Source: Betaproteobacteria bacterium
Lineage (GTDB): Bacteria; Pseudomonadota; Gammaproteobacteria; Burkholderiales; Burkholderiaceae_C
Direction of reading: 5' to 3'
Length of the DNA stretch: 55,284 bases
NCBI GenBank assembly: GCA_009919175.1
Contig: RGCL01000013.1
Span: forward strand, 1 to 55,284
The notes below the pieces were generated by a model that searched no databases, was not told where the DNA came from, and saw only the letters and a program-made list of their open reading frames with translations. Positions 46,468-54,859 of this stretch are shown one piece after another (the first letter of the stretch is position 1; each line of letters begins with the position of its first letter). Made by a program: the position numbers and the translations under genes.

Positions 46468-47990
46468 GGGCTTCTCCTTTGCAGCATGATGTGATTCACG
46501 CTGACTTGGCTCTGAGGACCGGGTGCCACAAACAAAATCGCGTTGTAATTGCTCAAGGCCAATGCGCTTTGACCCACGGCATTGGCGGTTTGAAGCGGGC
46601 TCCAGGACACCATGGTGGGCTCCATGGCAAACACCATGAGCCCCTTGTCCACGCCATAGAGCGAATACACGCGACCCGAGAGCATGGACGTGCTTCGTCC
46701 AGGCGTCAAATGAATGTGAAGCAGGTAATCGGCTTCAATCTTGCCAAGAAAACTCTCAATGCCTTCCACATCGAGGTCAGAGAAAACTTCTTTTTCTTTC
46801 CAGATGCTTTGGATCGACGCTCGAGGAGATATGCGTGCGCCGAACTGAGAGGCCTCCATCATTTGGGCGGCAACAATGCCCTCAATGTGTTCAAACGAGG
46901 CTTGAGCGCGAACAAATTCTTTGGGAGCGGAGACTTTGAGCGCAACAAATGACTTGCTCGGGATCTGCTTGTAGAGGCGGGCAGCAAATTGCTTGGCATA
47001 GGCTTGCAAATCCATGGGGCCTGATGCAGTCGCTGGCGTGGATGAGCTGGCATTGGTGTTGCTGTCCGCACTGCGTCCCGTGTTGAGCATGTCGCTCAAC
47101 AGGCCGCGTGTTCTGGCGGCGGCCTGCATCGGGTCTGACCCTGAGAGGCTTCGCATGGCCAACATGTTTTGTGCATCGACCTGGACAGACACAGTGCCAC
47201 CCGATGCGTCTATGTCGGCCAACATGCGCTTGATTCTGGCTGGCATCTGGTTGGGGCTGAATTTCTCGAGGAATGAAATCCGAATTTGTGCCTTGGACTG
47301 CTTGGCTGCGTCTCCCAACTGGTTGTCAAAGCCATCCAGGTCAAGAAAGCGGATGTTCTGTTCGTTGAACACCTGCTGGGCGGCAGACACCGCCAACTTG
47401 TCAAACGCATTGGAGGCGGTCCCAGTGAATCCGCCAAGGCTGTCAATCGCACGCAAGGTGGCAACGACCGCAGCTGGTTTGGTCTCCAGCGAAACACGTT
47501 GATTGACTTTGACTTCTCGCACCAGGTTGTCGCTGCTCCAAACGCCAGTGAAGGTGGAGCCGTCTCGTGTGATCAGCACGCCATAGCCATGACGTTTGGA
47601 ACCTTCAAACTCACCGATGTAGTTTTCTCCGGTTTTGAAGGTGTAATGACCTTGACCGTGGATGTCGTCATTCCTGAATTCGCCCACATAGATGGCGCCA
47701 CTGCTGAAGCGGTATGTGCCTTGGCCATGAGCCATGTCCGATGAGAACGTCCCTTGGTAGATGGAGCCGTCCCTGAAGCGGTAAGTGCCCATGCAGGCGT
47801 CATAAGGACCATTGACCGGGCAGGGAGCTTGTGCAAATGCCGCAAAGGTACTCAGCCAGACCAGCCCCATGACCAGTCGACCGCCCTGGTGCAGGTGATC
47901 AGACACACGGCGGATGCGGATGGATCGTTCTGGTTTCACAGTGTTGGCCTGATTCCTACGCGACATTGGGGGATTGAAAACGGCATCCAT
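46464..47990 (-). CDS. Exported MORN-repeat protein with C-terminal unknown domain, first gene of the caspase operon
   Basis: 508 residues from ATG 47990 (ATG 47966 is also possible). A basic N-region leads to a hydrophobic signal (LVMGLVWLSTFAAFAQAP). About four MORN repeats follow (YQGTFSSDMAHGQGTYRF, YVGEFRNDDIHGQG, YIGEFEGSKRHGYG). The C-terminal ~300 residues contain AYAKQFAARLYKQIPSKSFVA and EADYLLHIHLTPG, which faintly recall FlgO/CsgG-like lipoprotein domains; I would not assign that firmly. It starts the operon, with an AT-rich 99-base gap upstream shared with the divergent GST gene. Confidence 0.8.
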   Translation of the reverse strand: MDAVFNPPMSRRNQANTVKPERSIRIRRVSDHLHQGGRLVMGLVWLSTFAAFAQAPCPVNGPYDACMGTYRFRDGSIYQGTFSSDMAHGQGTYRFSSGAIYVGEFRNDDIHGQGHYTFKTGENYIGEFEGSKRHGYGVLITRDGSTFTGVWSSDNLVREVKVNQRVSLETKPAAVVATLRAIDSLGGFTGTASNAFDKLAVSAAQQVFNEQNIRFLDLDGFDNQLGDAAKQSKAQIRISFLEKFSPNQMPARIKRMLADIDASGGTVSVQVDAQNMLAMRSLSGSDPMQAAARTRGLLSDMLNTGRSADSNTNASSSTPATASGPMDLQAYAKQFAARLYKQIPSKSFVALKVSAPKEFVRAQASFEHIEGIVAAQMMEASQFGARISPRASIQSIWKEKEVFSDLDVEGIESFLGKIEADYLLHIHLTPGRSTSMLSGRVYSLYGVDKGLMVFAMEPTMVSWSPLQTANAVGQSALALSNYNAILFVAPGPQSQVSVNHIMLQRRSP

Positions 47991-48089
47991 AGAGTCTAAT
48001 TTTGATATGGATATTCACCAAATCATGGTTCAACAATCACCCTCATTTCAAAGCCAAACCCCATTGCCAGCCCATACCTGGAGCCCGAT

Positions 48090-49001
48090 GTGATCCTTCA
48101 CCACTTTGACCTCTCCCCGTTCTCAGAAAAAATTCGCCTCATGATGGGGTACAAGGGCGCGCATTGGGAGTCGGTCAAGATCCCCATGCTCATGCCCAAA
48201 CCCGATCTGGTGGCGCTCACAGGGGGACATCGACGCACGCCGGTCTTGCAAATGGGTGCTGACGTCTGGTGCGATACGGCCTTGATTTCAAAAGTATTAG
48301 ATCGCAAGCTGCCAGGTCCCCAGGTTCACCTCGGCGAGATCCCTGTAGCGAATGCATTGGCCAAATGGGCTGATTGGTTTTTGTTTTGGAGTGTCGTGGA
48401 CTTTGCGTCACAACCCGCATGCCTGGCGTACCGCTTTGGGCATCTGAGCGAGCAAGAGCGGGCGGCCATCGCCCAGGATCGCAACCCATTTCGTGCCAGC
48501 GTGCCCAAGCTGTCTGCCAGCGCAGCTGCGGCCAATTTGAATCAATTTTTCACCATGCTGGAGGCCCAGCTCGGCGTCCACCAGCCCCATTTGTTTGGGG
48601 TGGCCTCGATTGCTGACTTCAGTGTGGCGCACTGTGTGTGGCATTTGAGGCGTGCTGGACCCCTGGCCTTGTCGCTGATGGCACCTTACGTGAAGTTGAT
48701 GGCGTGGCATGACCGCATGTTGGGCTTGGGCCATGGCCGCATCACAGAAATTTCTGCTTCGGACGCTCTGTCCAGGTCCCGGCAAGCGACCCATTTTGAG
48801 GAGACCGTTTTCATTCCCGAGCCTGGACTGACACGCGGTCAACAGGTGCTGGTGGCGGCCGTGGATTACGGATTCGAGCACTCGATGGGTGCATTGATCG
48901 GGCTCAATCCCGATGAAATCGTGATTGAACATGAGCATGAGAGAGCAGGGCAAGTCCATGTCCACTTTCCACGCCTTGGGTTTGATGTGAAGCCAGCGTG
49001 A
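48090..49001 (+). CDS. Glutathione S-transferase family protein
   Basis: 303 residues from GTG 48090 with GGAG about 8 bases upstream. The thioredoxin-like N domain has ILHHFDLSPFSEKIRLMMG, matching the serine/cysteine active-site region of GSTs, and cis-Pro in RRTPVLQMG. The helical C domain covers about 95-220. A further ~70 residues at the C-terminus (GQQVLVAAVDYGFEHSMG) go beyond the standard fold. Substrate unknown. It is divergent from the caspase operon. Confidence 0.85.
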   Translation: MILHHFDLSPFSEKIRLMMGYKGAHWESVKIPMLMPKPDLVALTGGHRRTPVLQMGADVWCDTALISKVLDRKLPGPQVHLGEIPVANALAKWADWFLFWSVVDFASQPACLAYRFGHLSEQERAAIAQDRNPFRASVPKLSASAAAANLNQFFTMLEAQLGVHQPHLFGVASIADFSVAHCVWHLRRAGPLALSLMAPYVKLMAWHDRMLGLGHGRITEISASDALSRSRQATHFEETVFIPEPGLTRGQQVLVAAVDYGFEHSMGALIGLNPDEIVIEHEHERAGQVHVHFPRLGFDVKPA

Positions 49002-49218
49002 CGGTGAGCTGGGCTGAATTCAAGCCATTGAATTCCAAATTATTCGTGGCTGAATTCAAGTGAATCTCAAAGCATGACTGAATAGGTATTGAATGGGGTT
49101 GAGCCAGCCGGATTGAATATCTAAGATGGTTTTTAACCAAGGTGTGCCGCCATCATGATGAATGCTGCAGGCAGAGAGATCGATTCATCAGTGCACTTTG
49201 TTCTGGCTTGCCATTGAA

Positions 49219-49482
49219 ATGACGCAACTGATTTTTTTCGCACTCACCGCTTTGTGGATGCCCAGTGCCATGGGGCAGGGCAAGGCTTGTGAAGGGCTTA
49301 AGAACGAAGAAATCACGAACCGCTGTTTGGCCATACGGGACCGAGACCCCAAACGCTGCAACATGATCGGCAAGGAAGACATCAAATATTTTTGCCTTGC
49401 AGTGGTTCTGAACAATCAGCATCAGTGCAATCACATCAAGGATACGGACAACAAAAAGGAGTGTTTCAAGGCCGTGCGTTAA
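49219..49482 (+). CDS. Small Cys-rich secreted protein
   Basis: 87 residues from ATG 49219. A signal peptide (LIFFALTALWMPSAMGQ) leaves a mature part of about 65 residues with six cysteines: ACEGL, RCLAI, RCNMI, FCLAV, QCNHI and ECFKA. The evenly spaced C-x(8-12) pattern recalls small repeat proteins with disulfides. Many charged residues lie between them. No family recognised. It precedes the lytic transglycosylase gene by 24 bases and could be co-transcribed. Confidence 0.6.
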   Translation: MTQLIFFALTALWMPSAMGQGKACEGLKNEEITNRCLAIRDRDPKRCNMIGKEDIKYFCLAVVLNNQHQCNHIKDTDNKKECFKAVR

Positions 49483-49506
49483 AACCGATGGGACTATGAT
49501 TCAAGC

Positions 49507-50217
49507 ATGGCATTTTTCAATCGACTCAGGCAAAGCACGGCCTTGCTGGTGGGAGACACACTGCAAGGCGCAAGGATGTTTTTTCTCAACACCTTTGTCA
49601 TCACCGGCCTTTTTGTGGCTGGAGCCATTTTCCTGATTTACTCCCAGCCTGATCTGCGCTACTTTGGCAAGGTGGTTTTGATCAACCTCATCAGGAATGA
49701 AAGCGGCATCCCCGCCGATCCTGCCGCCTCCAACCGGGCAACCTATCTCGAGCCATCCAGCCTGAGCGCGCCCGAATACAGGGTGGCCACATGGATCTCC
49801 AAGCGCTACCGTGTTGCGCTCGAGCCTGTGTCGGCACTGGTCAAGGTGGCTTTTGTCGAAGGGGAGCGTGAACAAATTGATCCGGCCTTGATCTTGGCGG
49901 TCATGTGCATCGAGTCTGGCGTTCATCCCTATGCGCAAAGCCCTGTCGGTGCCGATGGGCTCATGCAGGTGATGACCACCATCAATGCCAAGATGTATGA
50001 GCGTTATGGTGGCACCACGGCTGCTTATGACCCGGTGACCAACCTGAGAGTTGGCATTCAAATCCTCAAGATGTTGATCAAGCGGCGCGGATCTGTCGAA
50101 GAGGCATTGAAGTTCTATGTGGGAGCAGGGATATCCGGCGAAGACGGCGGATACGTTGCAAAGGTATTGCAAGAACAAGTCCTGATCCAGCAAACCATGC
50201 TCAGGCCTGTCAATTGA
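49507..50217 (+). CDS. Membrane-anchored lytic transglycosylase
   Basis: 236 residues. A single N-terminal membrane helix (about 27-45, LNTFVITGLFVAGAIFLIYS) places the catalytic domain in the periplasm. The SLT motif is AVMCIESGVHPYAQSPVGADG with catalytic Glu136, followed by GLMQVM. It cleaves the MurNAc-GlcNAc bond of peptidoglycan with 1,6-anhydro product formation. It converges on the O-acylation operon at 50242. Confidence 0.92.
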   Translation: MAFFNRLRQSTALLVGDTLQGARMFFLNTFVITGLFVAGAIFLIYSQPDLRYFGKVVLINLIRNESGIPADPAASNRATYLEPSSLSAPEYRVATWISKRYRVALEPVSALVKVAFVEGEREQIDPALILAVMCIESGVHPYAQSPVGADGLMQVMTTINAKMYERYGGTTAAYDPVTNLRVGIQILKMLIKRRGSVEEALKFYVGAGISGEDGGYVAKVLQEQVLIQQTMLRPVN

Positions 50218-50241
50218 GCCCTGCCGCCACAGGTGGCCTCT

Positions 50242-51954
50242 TCATCCTGCTTTCTTCGGTTTGGCTTTGACCTTTTTGGGTGAAGTCTTGGCATGGGTCT
50301 TTTGGCTTTCGGCCGCTGGTTTGCTGGCTTTGCCACCTGCACGGATCAAATCGGGTCGCCGCTCAAAAGGGTGCGTTGATTTGAGCCAGGCAGACACCGA
50401 CCGGGGAGATTCCTTTTGCTGGGGTTCCATCCAAAGGCTTGACTTGGGGTTTTTCGCGTTCAGGTCCATGGCATTCATCATGGCTTGCGCCAGCAACTCG
50501 CCTTTGATGGCATATCCCATGCTGGTCAGGTGCACATGATCAGGTTGAGCCAGGCCATAGGCATACCAGGTGCGCATGGCATCCCTCGCGCCTGCAATGC
50601 GGTACCAGTCATAAAAGAGGCAGTCGTTGTCTTTGGCAATTTTTCTCAGCAATACAGAGAAATTCCAGGTTGAAGTGACCTCGTGCTTTTTGAAGTACGT
50701 GTCTTGCACGGAGGTCAGGAGTATGAGTGCACCTGGATGTTTGGAGCGCACTTTCTGAATGGTGTCGGAGATGGTTTGTTCGAGTTGAGGTGAGACTCGA
50801 TTTTTATAAATCAAATCGTTGGTTCCCCAGTCCAGGATGACCAAGTCTGGCTTGAGCAGAGCCGATTGAGATTCAAAATGACTTTGCGCCAGCAATGAGC
50901 CAAAGGCTGAGCCGCCCACACCCAGGTTATGGTAGAGGACGCCTGGCAATTTATTCTCAATGTTGATGCCATGGAGCTCGAACAGGTCTTCATCTGAGCC
51001 TTGATCCGGCTTGACGAGCTCAAAACGGATCACATCATGAAGTTGAGGCACTTCAATCACCGTGACCTGGGGTGTGTCACTGGTGTTGCTGATGGACCCA
51101 GACTCCCAGACCCATCGCCCCGAGCTCATTCTGATCTGGTAGCCGGGGGCAGTGGTTCTGTGAAAAAGATGGATGGACTTGGCACCGGGATCAAATTGTT
51201 GGTTGAATTCGAGGGTGAAGCTGGCCTCTTTGCTTTTGGTCTGCGCCACAAATCCACTCACACCCAAAGGCAGTTTGGGGTAGACCTGAATGCTGTTGGC
51301 AGTGATCCACTCACCCTGAAAGCTGGACTTGAAGTCATTTTGTGAATAGGTTTTGGCGATGGCATAGGGAAAGACCATGCCTCGTCCTGCATTGCCAGCC
51401 ACAGACTGGAGCTTGTGCCTTGCAAATTGCGCTGCCGGACCCCCTTGAACATGTGAGTCACCAAAATGAAGAATGGTCATGCGTTCACTTTTGGCGGCAT
51501 TCCACTTTTGGACCAGCTGATCCAGCAGGCGAGGGTCATGCGCCTCAATGGTGTTGAATTCTTTGGGCAGGTGATGGAAGAGCGATTGGGCTTGGTTTGC
51601 CCCCACGGTGCTGGCCAAGCTAACCCAGGCAAATTCAGGTTTGGTCACCACTGCAGGTTCATTGCCCGTGGGCTGAACCTCTTTGAGGCTGGGTGTCGCA
51701 CTCGCAAGTGTCGCTGGACGTTGGGCGGTAGGCTTGGCTGGGGGTGTCGCAACGCTTTGAGCCTGCTGAGCAGGTTGTTGCGCGGTCGCTGCCGCTGGCG
51801 GTGGTGAAACCGCAATCGTTGAACGCTCCGTGACGGAGGGTTGTGTTGCCGCACACGATGCCAAGATGAGCGAGATGGCGATCAGGCCTGGCCAAGATGG
51901 CATCGGCTTTGCGGATCGCTTCAATGGGTGAACAGGGAGGGCGATTGGGTTCAT
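50242..51954 (-). CDS. SGNH/GDSL-type esterase lipoprotein
   Basis: 570 residues. Lipobox LASC with Cys34, then a Pro/Ala/Gln/Thr-rich linker to about 110. The SGNH blocks are HFGDSHVQGG (Ser167), GVGGSAFGSLL (Gly), LDWGTNDLIY (Asn) and DHVHLT (Asp/His). A lectin-like beta region sits between the first and later blocks. A Lys-rich tail (SPKKVKAKPKKAG) ends it. Such proteins add or remove O-acetyl groups on polysaccharides; next to an MBOAT and a DHHW protein, transfer is likely. Start overlaps the upstream gene (ATGA). Confidence 0.85.
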   Translation of the reverse strand: MNPIALPVHPLKRSAKPMPSWPGLIAISLILASCAATQPSVTERSTIAVSPPPAAATAQQPAQQAQSVATPPAKPTAQRPATLASATPSLKEVQPTGNEPAVVTKPEFAWVSLASTVGANQAQSLFHHLPKEFNTIEAHDPRLLDQLVQKWNAAKSERMTILHFGDSHVQGGPAAQFARHKLQSVAGNAGRGMVFPYAIAKTYSQNDFKSSFQGEWITANSIQVYPKLPLGVSGFVAQTKSKEASFTLEFNQQFDPGAKSIHLFHRTTAPGYQIRMSSGRWVWESGSISNTSDTPQVTVIEVPQLHDVIRFELVKPDQGSDEDLFELHGINIENKLPGVLYHNLGVGGSAFGSLLAQSHFESQSALLKPDLVILDWGTNDLIYKNRVSPQLEQTISDTIQKVRSKHPGALILLTSVQDTYFKKHEVTSTWNFSVLLRKIAKDNDCLFYDWYRIAGARDAMRTWYAYGLAQPDHVHLTSMGYAIKGELLAQAMMNAMDLNAKNPKSSLWMEPQQKESPRSVSAWLKSTHPFERRPDLIRAGGKASKPAAESQKTHAKTSPKKVKAKPKKAG

Positions 51955-53453
51955 GGGGTGGCTTCGGTTGAAGGTGCGGCCGGTGAAGCCGATGGCGCTG
52001 GGGTCGCTGCAGCAACGGGCGATTTGGTTCCGCTGGACTTCGAGGCCGCGCCCATTAAAAAGCTGTTGGCCCGTTGTGCGGTGTAGCCGCTGCTCAAGAC
52101 ATAGGTGTTGTGCGCGAACACAAGCTCTTTGATGCCTTCCTTGTCGATCAATGATTTGAGGTTGCCATTGAAATAGCGATAGTCAACGACAAACACATCC
52201 TCATAGTGACTTGCCAGATAGGGTGCAAATGCATTGCCGTACGAGTCTTTGATGACAATGATTTTTTTGTTGTTTTTGACATTGCTATGGATCCGAACGA
52301 GCGGGTAGTCGCCGCCCAGAAAAACACCATAGGCCATGCCATTTTTGGCGTACTCGGCATACAACTGGGTGGAGCCAGAGGAGGAGTTGTTATAAAAATA
52401 ATTGACCTTGGTTTCGACAGGTACTTTGAAGTATTCAACCGTGTCGGCATTGTTTTTCAGAACAGGTGACAGGGTGCGGTAATAAAGTGTTCCTAAGAAA
52501 TTGGGAATTTCCTTGCGCACCAGCGATGTCAGGGGCAGGGGTTGAAAACCGGCGGCTTCTCCAAAAGCGGCATAGGCGTAATAAGCACCGCGACCTGTCC
52601 AGTGGTGATCCGTATTGAAATAGGTGTATTCAGCTTTGTGCTGTTCAATTTTTTCGTAAGCATGAACCAGTCTCGCATTGGATCCCACAGCGGAATACAG
52701 GTGTTGCAAAAAATTTTTCTCCCGCATGATGTTTTTAGTGACCTTTTCAGGCAAATAAAAATCAGCACCAATGGGGATGCCCATCACGTAAATCGCCACA
52801 TCAGGCAGTTCCTTGGCGTACTGCTGAACGGTACGAACAAAGGCGGCTGTCGTTGCGGGCGAGGCGCCAAACATTTGCACCGCTTTGCCTTTGTAAATGA
52901 TGATGGATTCGATGTTTTGGTAGGGGGACTGCTCACCCGCCTGGTTCTCGACGCCTGAGTGACTGGAAGCAACTGAGCTGAATGAGCCTGGGGTGCTTTT
53001 GCCGGCCGCTGCATCGCGCTGAGTCGGGGACGCTGGCTGTGGGGGCTGCTGGGAGGCGGGTTTAGACTGGGCATCTTGTGACGAGGCTTTGTCCTGGTGG
53101 GCATCAACCCCCTCGTGCTGCGGATTGTTTGATTTATGGTGCGCGCTGACGATCACCTGGATGTCGTCGTTGTTGGTTCCTCTCAAGTCCTTGATGCTGC
53201 CGGCAACCAACGTGAGGGTCTCGCGGAACAAAAAATTGTCTGCAATGTAGTCATCGATGGCTCGCATGAGGGAGCCGTCCCCCAGCGCTTGAAGCGTGAA
53301 ACTTGGGAGCTGGGCGAGTTTTCTTTTCTCAGCTTCAGAGACCTCGGTTTTCGGAGTGATACAAAAAATCACGCCAGCTGCAATCAGTGTCCCCACAAAG
53401 AGATAGGAGTGGGTTCGTTTGAATGCCAAGTCTGAGAATTCAAATTTCAGCAT
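51951..53453 (-). CDS. DHHW/AlgX-AlgJ-like periplasmic acetyltransferase-type protein
   Basis: 500 residues. One N-terminal membrane helix (about 18-34) anchors it. The family motif TDHHWTGRGAYYAY (Asp282-His283-His284-Trp285) and IKDSYGNAFAPYL (Ser nucleophile region) match the DHHW/AlgX fold. A Gln/Ser/Pro-rich insert (about 105-180) and an Ala/Pro-rich tail are low complexity. AlgX/AlgJ proteins pass acetyl groups from an MBOAT partner to a polymer. The MBOAT stop and this start overlap (TGATG). Confidence 0.87.
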   Translation of the reverse strand: MLKFEFSDLAFKRTHSYLFVGTLIAAGVIFCITPKTEVSEAEKRKLAQLPSFTLQALGDGSLMRAIDDYIADNFLFRETLTLVAGSIKDLRGTNNDDIQVIVSAHHKSNNPQHEGVDAHQDKASSQDAQSKPASQQPPQPASPTQRDAAAGKSTPGSFSSVASSHSGVENQAGEQSPYQNIESIIIYKGKAVQMFGASPATTAAFVRTVQQYAKELPDVAIYVMGIPIGADFYLPEKVTKNIMREKNFLQHLYSAVGSNARLVHAYEKIEQHKAEYTYFNTDHHWTGRGAYYAYAAFGEAAGFQPLPLTSLVRKEIPNFLGTLYYRTLSPVLKNNADTVEYFKVPVETKVNYFYNNSSSGSTQLYAEYAKNGMAYGVFLGGDYPLVRIHSNVKNNKKIIVIKDSYGNAFAPYLASHYEDVFVVDYRYFNGNLKSLIDKEGIKELVFAHNTYVLSSGYTAQRANSFLMGAASKSSGTKSPVAAATPAPSASPAAPSTEATP

Positions 53454-54856
53454 CAGAATCGGAAATAAATGAAGGGGTTATAGGTTTTCCCAACAAGCAG
53501 CACCACGCTGATGAGAAGGAAGAAGAATGACTGGACCACCACAGTCAATCGGTAGGTTGAGGGATTCATTTTCGGTTCAATGAATCGGTGAATTTGCGCA
53601 TAGATGGGTGTGCAACAAATGATGGCCAGCATCAGCCAGTAAATGTTGTTCCAGAACGCATGGCTCAATTCAAAATTGGAAAGCGGTGTTTCGTTGATCG
53701 CGAAAAGGGTTTGCAGGGATTGTTGAAGTTGCACATGGTCGGTGAAATAGAAAATGGCCCAACCAAAATAGACCAACAGCAGGGCATAGGCATGTGCAAC
53801 GGCAACGGGAACCGTTTCAAGTTTTTTCAGGAGGTAGGTTTTTTCTAGCCACAGGATGAGACCAAAATAAAGACCCCAGAGCACGAAATTCCAGCTCGCA
53901 CCGTGCCACAGGCCGGTGAGACCCCAGACCAGAAAAATATTGAAGGTCTGATTTTTCCGGTTGCCCCCCAAGGGGATATACACATAATCCCTGAAAAATG
54001 TACCCAAAGAAATGTGCCAGCGCCGCCAGAAATCGGTAATGGATCTGGCCAAATAAGGATGGTTGAAATTTTCCCTGTAATGAAAACCAAACATGAGGCC
54101 CAGTCCAATGGCCATGTCAGAGTAGCCTGAGAAATCAAAATAAATCTGAAGGCTATACATCAGCAGGCCAAACCATTCGCCCAGGACAGTGGATTGCCCA
54201 AGTTCCTGCCCCAAGAACTGGTTAGCCAGTTCTCCAGCCACGTTGGCAAAAAATACCTTCTTGAATAAACCCTTGGTGAAGCGGGTCACGCCTTGGCTGA
54301 ATTCATCCAGGTTGAAGTTGCGCTCTTCAATTTCCTTGGCAATGTGAGCGTATCGGACGATGGGGCCGGCGACCAATTGGTGAAAGCAGACCACAAACAG
54401 CATGAAATTGAGCAATTTCTTTTGAGCCTTCACTTCGCCGCGATACACATCGACGATGTAGGACATGGTCTGGAAGGTGTAAAAAGAGATGCCAATCGGC
54501 AGAAGAATGCCGGGTTTGCCAAAGTCTGTTTGTGCCAGTGCATTGACTGTTTCAACAATCAGATCGGCATATTTGAACGACACCAGCAAAGCCAAATTGA
54601 CAGTGATGGAGGCCACCAAGCCTACTTTTGAAATGACTGGGTTGGATCGGTATCGCTCGATGAACAGCCCGATGTTGTAATCCATGGTGGCTGAGAAGAT
54701 CAGCAAGCCAATCCAGATGGGTTCACCCCATGCGTAAAACAGCAGGGAAAATGCGGTCAGAATCAGATTACGAATGTTTCTGTCTGCAAAGACGTAATAG
54801 ACAATCAGGCACGCTGGCAAAAAGAAAAAGAGAAAGGTCAGACTGGAAAAGACCAT
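53453..54856 (-). CDS. MBOAT-family O-acyltransferase
   Basis: 467 residues with about eleven membrane helices. MBOAT residues: His281 in FWRRWHISLGTFFRDYVYIPLGG's start (WRRWHISL) and the invariant His318 in GLWHGASWNF. Other family marks are FSGYSDMAIGLG and GFHYRENFNHPY. It belongs to the AlgI/PatA/DltB branch that moves acyl groups across the inner membrane. Its operon partners suggest O-acetylation of a cell-wall or surface polymer. Confidence 0.93.
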   Translation of the reverse strand: MVFSSLTFLFFFLPACLIVYYVFADRNIRNLILTAFSLLFYAWGEPIWIGLLIFSATMDYNIGLFIERYRSNPVISKVGLVASITVNLALLVSFKYADLIVETVNALAQTDFGKPGILLPIGISFYTFQTMSYIVDVYRGEVKAQKKLLNFMLFVVCFHQLVAGPIVRYAHIAKEIEERNFNLDEFSQGVTRFTKGLFKKVFFANVAGELANQFLGQELGQSTVLGEWFGLLMYSLQIYFDFSGYSDMAIGLGLMFGFHYRENFNHPYLARSITDFWRRWHISLGTFFRDYVYIPLGGNRKNQTFNIFLVWGLTGLWHGASWNFVLWGLYFGLILWLEKTYLLKKLETVPVAVAHAYALLLVYFGWAIFYFTDHVQLQQSLQTLFAINETPLSNFELSHAFWNNIYWLMLAIICCTPIYAQIHRFIEPKMNPSTYRLTVVVQSFFFLLISVVLLVGKTYNPFIYFRF

Positions 54857-54859
54857 GAT

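Noticed and set aside
38513-47990. Reading the caspase cluster as a CRISPR-linked or other known cytoplasmic anti-phage caspase system
   Set aside because: There is no Cas gene, CRISPR array, nuclease, TPR-CHAT or gasdermin-like gene, and the proteins carry signal peptides, which places them in the envelope.
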